Below, piece by piece: positions 60,646-64,000 of a DNA stretch of 64,000 bases. Made by a program: the position numbers and the translations under genes. Every line of letters begins with the position of its first letter. Positions within the stretch are counted from its first letter, which is position 1. The stretch comes from Akkermansiaceae bacterium (GTDB lineage Bacteria > Verrucomicrobiota > Verrucomicrobiia > Verrucomicrobiales > Akkermansiaceae): positions 25,220 through 89,219 of the forward strand of contig CAIXKE010000003.1 in assembly GCA_903919975.1 (NCBI GenBank), read 5' to 3'. A model generated the notes under the pieces. That model did no database searches, was not told the origin of the DNA, and was given only the letters and a program-made list of their open reading frames with translations.

Positions 60646-61656
60646 ATGGCGTATACGGCAGACCGGGCATTTGAGTTGATTTCCTCCGCACACGAGCGTG
60701 GTCGGTTGGCGCACGCATTTTTGATCAGTGGGGCGCATGGATCCGGGAAGGAGCATTTGGCGGCACGGGTGATCCAGCTGGTGAGTGGGGCGTCCAAAGC
60801 GGCGGGTTTTGATTTATTTGGCGAGCCGGTGGCGGTGGAAACTCCGCCTTTGGACGACTTGGAAAGTGGATGGATTCGGATCGTCCGTCCGCGGATGAAA
60901 TCCCGGCGGGTCGGGGTGGAGGAAATCCGCAATCTGGAGCAAACTTTGCATCTCGCGGCACCCGGTGGTGCTTGCAAGGTGGGTGTGATCACGGAGGCGG
61001 ACCGCATGAATGACCAGGCGTCCAACGCGTTTCTCAAGACACTTGAGGAGCCGCCGAAGAATACTTTGTTGTTGTTGCTGACCGCGAATCCGCAGCGTTT
61101 GCTTCCGACGATTCTTTCGCGTTGCGTGCGCTTGCCGTTGTTAGGTGGGATGCCGTTATTGGCGGAGGGCGGAGGGGAACTGGTGGCGGCGCTCAACCGT
61201 GCGGCGGTGCGGGGATTCGGCACGCCGATCGCGGCGATGCACTTGAAGGCGACTTTCAGCGGATTCTTGGCGCGATCCCGCGAGGAGGCGGAGTCGGCCG
61301 CCAAGGCGGCGGCGAAGGAGGAAACTTCGGCTTATAAAGATGCTACGGACGGCACTTGGCTGAAAGGACGAGAGGATTTTCACAAGGCTGCGGCGGAGGC
61401 GGAGTATCTCGATTCGCGCAGTCGATTGTTCGATGTCTTGCTTGCTTGGATGGCGGATTTATTGCGGATGAAGGTGCAATCCGGCGGTCTGGATTTTCCG
61501 GATTCCGCGCCGGCATTGCGGGCGGTGGCTGAGGCTGAATCTGAAACCCGCTTGCTGCAGCGCATGCAGGCGCTCGATTCGTTGCGCAGGACGCTTGAGA
61601 CGAATGCCTTCGAGCCTCTGGCGATTGAGGTCGGATTCCTCAAAGCATTCGGCTGA
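60646..61656 (+). CDS. holB: DNA polymerase III subunit delta prime
   Basis: A subunit of the clamp loader that places the sliding clamp on DNA. The 336-residue AAA+ protein has a degenerate Walker A (SGAHGSGKEHL), KVGVITEADRMNDQASNAFL and KTLEEPPKNTLLLLLTANPQ, the sensor-1 region LLPTILSRCVRLPL, and a C-terminal oligomerisation domain. The usual zinc-ribbon cysteines of the delta-prime family are not visible. Start ATG 60646. It stands alone on the plus strand, convergent with the cdaA pair. Confidence 0.9.
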   Translation: MAYTADRAFELISSAHERGRLAHAFLISGAHGSGKEHLAARVIQLVSGASKAAGFDLFGEPVAVETPPLDDLESGWIRIVRPRMKSRRVGVEEIRNLEQTLHLAAPGGACKVGVITEADRMNDQASNAFLKTLEEPPKNTLLLLLTANPQRLLPTILSRCVRLPLLGGMPLLAEGGGELVAALNRAAVRGFGTPIAAMHLKATFSGFLARSREEAESAAKAAAKEETSAYKDATDGTWLKGREDFHKAAAEAEYLDSRSRLFDVLLAWMADLLRMKVQSGGLDFPDSAPALRAVAEAESETRLLQRMQALDSLRRTLETNAFEPLAIEVGFLKAFG

Positions 61657-61671
61657 ACGTAGCGCAGTCGG

Positions 61672-61821
61672 TTATCTTTCCCGTACTGGGAGGGCTCGCG
61701 GTGGTTTTTCCATGAATCCGCCGTTGGCGGTCAGGTTGTTTTTAATGAGAAACCAGATCGCGATCGCTAGCAGGAGTGAGAGGATCTTTGCGATCCAATT
61801 GTGCGTTAGATTCAGTTTCAT
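61672..61821 (-). CDS. Minimal YbbR-like membrane peptide overlapping cdaA
   Basis: A 49-residue protein beginning at ATG 61821, inside the last 80 bp of cdaA. It matches only the N-terminal membrane anchor of YbbR/CdaR proteins (NWIAKILSLLLAIAIWFLIK) and then ends RALPVRER, without any YbbR domain. cdaA is usually followed by ybbR, and YbbR/CdaR can regulate the cyclase. The out-of-frame overlap and the anchor-only form are unusual. It may be a reduced but functional partner. Confidence 0.6.
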   Translation of the reverse strand: MKLNLTHNWIAKILSLLLAIAIWFLIKNNLTANGGFMEKPPRALPVRER

Positions 61822-62581
61822 GGGATGGTTTGCCGGAGATAAAGATGTCGGAGATTTTTTCTCGGAATTGTTTTTCGGTGAGGTTGCGGTGGAGGTTGCC
61901 ATTTTCGCAGATTGAGATGCCGCCGGTTTCCTCGCTGACCACCACTGCGATGGCGTCGGAGCGCTCGGTTAGGCCGATAGCGGCGCGGTGACGCAGGCCG
62001 GTCGAGCGGTCTTTCATTTCACGTTCCGTGACGGGAAACACGCAAGCCGCGCCGGCGACGCGTTCGTCGGCGATGATCATGCCGCCATCGTGGAGTGGTG
62101 ATTTCGGATAGAAAACCGACATCGCGAGTTCGGGCGAGAAGCGGGCGTCGAGCACGACGCCGGTTTCGAGTTGCTCCTTGAGGCTGATGTCACGTTGGAT
62201 GGCGAAAAGTGCGCCCACGCGTTTTTTGGAGAGGTTCATGACGGCATCCGCGAAGCGTTCGAGGAAGTCCATCCTGCGCCTGCCGTAGAATGAGAGCAGG
62301 CGGTGGCTACCGAGGCGTGCCAAGCCGTTGCGGAGTTCGGGTTGGAAGATGACGATCAGGGCGAAGGCGAGGACGGTGGCGGCGCGGGTGAGGATCCATT
62401 GAATTACCTCGAACTTGAAGATGGCGGAGGCGAGGGTGAGGGCGATGAAAATAGTGCCCAGCCCGACGAGGATTTGCGCCCCCCGAGTGGCCCGGAAGGA
62501 GCGGTAAACTTGATAGATGCAGACGGCGAGGAGGAGAATCTCGAAGCCATCCCGCCAGTGATCTTTGATGAATGTCCACAT
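61742..62581 (-). CDS. cdaA: Diadenylate cyclase CdaA
   Basis: Makes cyclic di-AMP from two ATP at the membrane. It has 279 residues. Three N-terminal membrane segments (GFEILLLAVCIYQVY, ILVGLGTIFIALTLASAIF, and VLAFALIVIFQPEL) precede the DAC domain with LHDGGMIIADERVAGAACVF and STGLRHRAAIGLTERSDAIA. The DGA motif reads DGG here; the RHR motif is intact. ATG 62581 was chosen over a TTG-type extension. The tail overlaps the YbbR-like gene. Confidence 0.93.
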   Translation of the reverse strand: MWTFIKDHWRDGFEILLLAVCIYQVYRSFRATRGAQILVGLGTIFIALTLASAIFKFEVIQWILTRAATVLAFALIVIFQPELRNGLARLGSHRLLSFYGRRRMDFLERFADAVMNLSKKRVGALFAIQRDISLKEQLETGVVLDARFSPELAMSVFYPKSPLHDGGMIIADERVAGAACVFPVTEREMKDRSTGLRHRAAIGLTERSDAIAVVVSEETGGISICENGNLHRNLTEKQFREKISDIFISGKPSHETESNAQLDRKDPLTPASDRDLVSH

Positions 62582-62710
62582 GGAATTGGAATGTAAAAGA
62601 GCATAGGTGTTTGGATATGCCCATGACAATCCTGTAAATTCGCGCCCTGCGCAGGTTCCCTCCCCAGGGGATGGTCAAATTGGAAAATCGGCACAGATCG
62701 GAAGAATTTG

Positions 62711-62830
62711 AACCGCCAAGACGCCAAGAATGCCAAGGAAACTCCGCATGGGTGGCTCTGAATCCGTTTCGATTCTTCACAGCACGATCTGCCTAATGTT
62801 TGACTTGGCGCACTTGGCGTCTTGGCGGTG
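62711..62830. repeat. Dispersed long palindrome, CCAAG family
   Basis: AACCGCCAAGACGCCAAGAA, continuing with TGCCAAGG, faces ACTTGGCGCACTTGGCGTCT, continuing with TGGCGGT. The arms are nearly perfect and lie between pdxA and cdaA. Confidence 0.85.
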
Positions 62831-62893
62831 AAAAATCTCTTCACTCTCCCGAGTCACCCTGCGCCCGACGATCTGTCGTTTCGTGGGCCTGCT

Positions 62894-63748
62894 TTAGGCG
62901 AGTTCGCAGGCGAGGCGGATGGCGGCGATCATGGAGGAGGGATCGGCGAGGTTTTTTCCGGCGATGGAAAAGGCGGTGCCATGGTCCGGGCTGGTGCGGG
63001 GTTTTGGCAGGCCGAGGGTGACGTTCACGGCGTTGTCGAAATCGAGCAGTTTGAGCGGGATGAGTCCTTGATCGTGGTACATGGCGACCACGGCGTCGAA
63101 TTGGCCGCGTGCGGCATCGCGGAATATGGCATCGGGCACGCCGGGGCCGCTGAAGATGGCGACTCCGGATTCATTGAGGCGCTGGATGGCGGGGGAGATG
63201 ATGCGGATTTCCTCGTCGCCAAAGGCACCGTTTTCCCCGGCGTGGGGGTTGAGTCCGGCGACGGCGATGCGCGGGCGGACGATGCCACGGCGTTTCAGAA
63301 AATCGGCGGTGAGCAGGCCGGTGCGCACGATTCCATCGATGTTGAGCAGCGAGGGGACGGTGGCGAGGGCTTCATGGATCGTGGCCAAGCCGACGGTGAG
63401 GGTGGAACCGGTGAGCAACATGCCGAAGTCGGTGATGCCGAAGGCGTGGGCGAAATATTCGGTTTGGCCGGGGAAGGGGAATCCGAGGGTTTGGAGGGCT
63501 TGCTTGGAGACGGGTCCGGTGACGACGGCGTCGGCAGCGTTGTTTTTGAGCATGGCGACCGCCTGATCCAAGGCGTTCATGGCAGCCGCAGCCGACTGGG
63601 AGTCGGGTTTTCCGGGGGTTCCCGCGCGGCGATCTCCGAGCACGGTGAATTCGAAACCGAGTGGCAAGGATCCGCAGGTGAGGGCTTGTTCGATCACCTC
63701 CGGACCGATTCCGGCGGGGTCTCCAAGGGTGATGGCGATGCGTCGCAT
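62894..63748 (-). CDS. pdxA: 4-hydroxythreonine-4-phosphate dehydrogenase
   Basis: Oxidises 4-hydroxythreonine 4-phosphate in pyridoxal phosphate synthesis. From ATG 63748 it has 284 residues, shorter than the usual 320-330. The conserved parts are present: ITLGDPAGIGPEV, VVTGPVSKQAL, PGQTEYFA, IHEALATV, AGLNPHAGENGAFGDEE, the metal-binding MYHDQGLIPLKL, and LPKPRTSPDHGTAFSIAGKN. An upstream extension to 63814 is possible. Confidence 0.93.
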   Translation of the reverse strand: MRRIAITLGDPAGIGPEVIEQALTCGSLPLGFEFTVLGDRRAGTPGKPDSQSAAAAMNALDQAVAMLKNNAADAVVTGPVSKQALQTLGFPFPGQTEYFAHAFGITDFGMLLTGSTLTVGLATIHEALATVPSLLNIDGIVRTGLLTADFLKRRGIVRPRIAVAGLNPHAGENGAFGDEEIRIISPAIQRLNESGVAIFSGPGVPDAIFRDAARGQFDAVVAMYHDQGLIPLKLLDFDNAVNVTLGLPKPRTSPDHGTAFSIAGKNLADPSSMIAAIRLACELA

Positions 63749-63881
63749 GACCGGAGCATCGATTGGAGGGGGGATTCTGCCAAGTCGGGAACGCTGTTTT
63801 TTATTCGAGGGCATTGTTGCAGACCAAGCTGTAGGGGATTGCAGGTCTGAGTCTTGTAATCAACGGTGTTCAACTTTGGGG

Positions 63882-64000
63882 TCATGAGCGTGCGTAGATT
63901 TTAGCGAGACTGGCCAGGGCGTGCTGCCATGAGCGCTCGGAGTCCAGATGGTTTTTCAACCAGCGGATAAACTTCACAGTGCGTTGGGTGAGGCGTTGGA
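63882..64000 (-). CDS. C-terminal end of an unidentified protein (partial)
   Basis: An open minus-strand frame enters from the right edge and ends at a TGA (63882-63884), giving about 38 residues that end KIYARS. Helical and basic, it could be the tail of a glycosyltransferase-like enzyme, but nothing can be proven from so short a piece. Confidence 0.5.
   Translation of the reverse strand, partial: QRLTQRTVKFIRWLKNHLDSERSWQHALASLAKIYARS

Noticed and set aside
62182..62844. Other-frame minus-strand readings across cdaA and the palindrome at 62711
   Set aside because: They start within the palindrome and become arginine/proline-rich shadows of cdaA.

Overview
The window looks like a chromosomal segment of a Verrucomicrobiota bacterium, probably class Verrucomicrobiae near Luteolibacter or Haloferula. 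This is inferred from content: a secreted beta-strand-repeat protein ending in a PEP-CTERM-like tail, a signal-peptide sulfatase, secreted prenyltransferase-fold (alpha/alpha-barrel) proteins, a YdjY-domain protein, many lipoproteins, and frequent long imperfect palindromes between genes. Shine-Dalgarno sequences are weak or absent at many starts. I saw no rRNA, tRNA, CRISPR array, prophage or plasmid functions.

Layout. 1-4700: a tandem, partly chimeric duplication of a secreted protein of unknown function, followed by an autotransporter-type repeat protein that shares its leader and signal peptide with copy two. 5200-6160: manA. 6360-8670: a small accessory module (AbiE-like nucleotidyltransferase plus winged-helix protein, and the tail of what looks like a type I methyltransferase gene) framed by direct repeats of the thrS 3' end. 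8665-19030: housekeeping and secreted proteins (thrS, two FKBP isomerase genes, a decayed FMN-binding/ApbE gene, a prenyltransferase-fold protein, rplS, hisI, a lipoprotein/rhodanese/ppnP operon). 19060-28570: uvrB, a RapA-like SWI2/SNF2 ATPase, a CII-like regulator, a PAS histidine kinase and a YqeY protein. 28788-33985: two ABC-2 permeases, an L,D-transpeptidase lipoprotein, ispE-pgeF, and a MarR regulator. 34213-35470: a REP-associated tyrosine transposase inside its own palindromic repeat array. 35478-41650: birA, nadC, a YdjY protein, an M24 peptidase and a sulfatase.

41723-50361 is a tightly overlapping six-gene minus-strand operon: a large DUF4175-like membrane coiled-coil protein, a small secreted protein, a prenyltransferase-fold secreted protein, and three tandem secreted paralogues built around a recurring NGD...L.G motif. 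It has no enzyme I can name and is my best candidate for an undescribed system. 50595-52652 pairs a NahK-like sugar kinase with a nucleotidyltransferase. 52798-57165 is a compact plus-strand DNA-repair-like cluster (atypical SDR, photolyase-related protein, radical SAM protein, DUF4130-type protein). 57242-59826 has a small CxxC membrane protein before a TonB receptor. The window ends with a VapC remnant, holB, cdaA overlapping a minimal YbbR-like gene, pdxA, and the tail of another gene.

All assignments come from reading the sequence and recalled family motifs. No database search was run. Start sites were moved inward from the longest frame wherever a signal peptide, overlap or family length argued for it.
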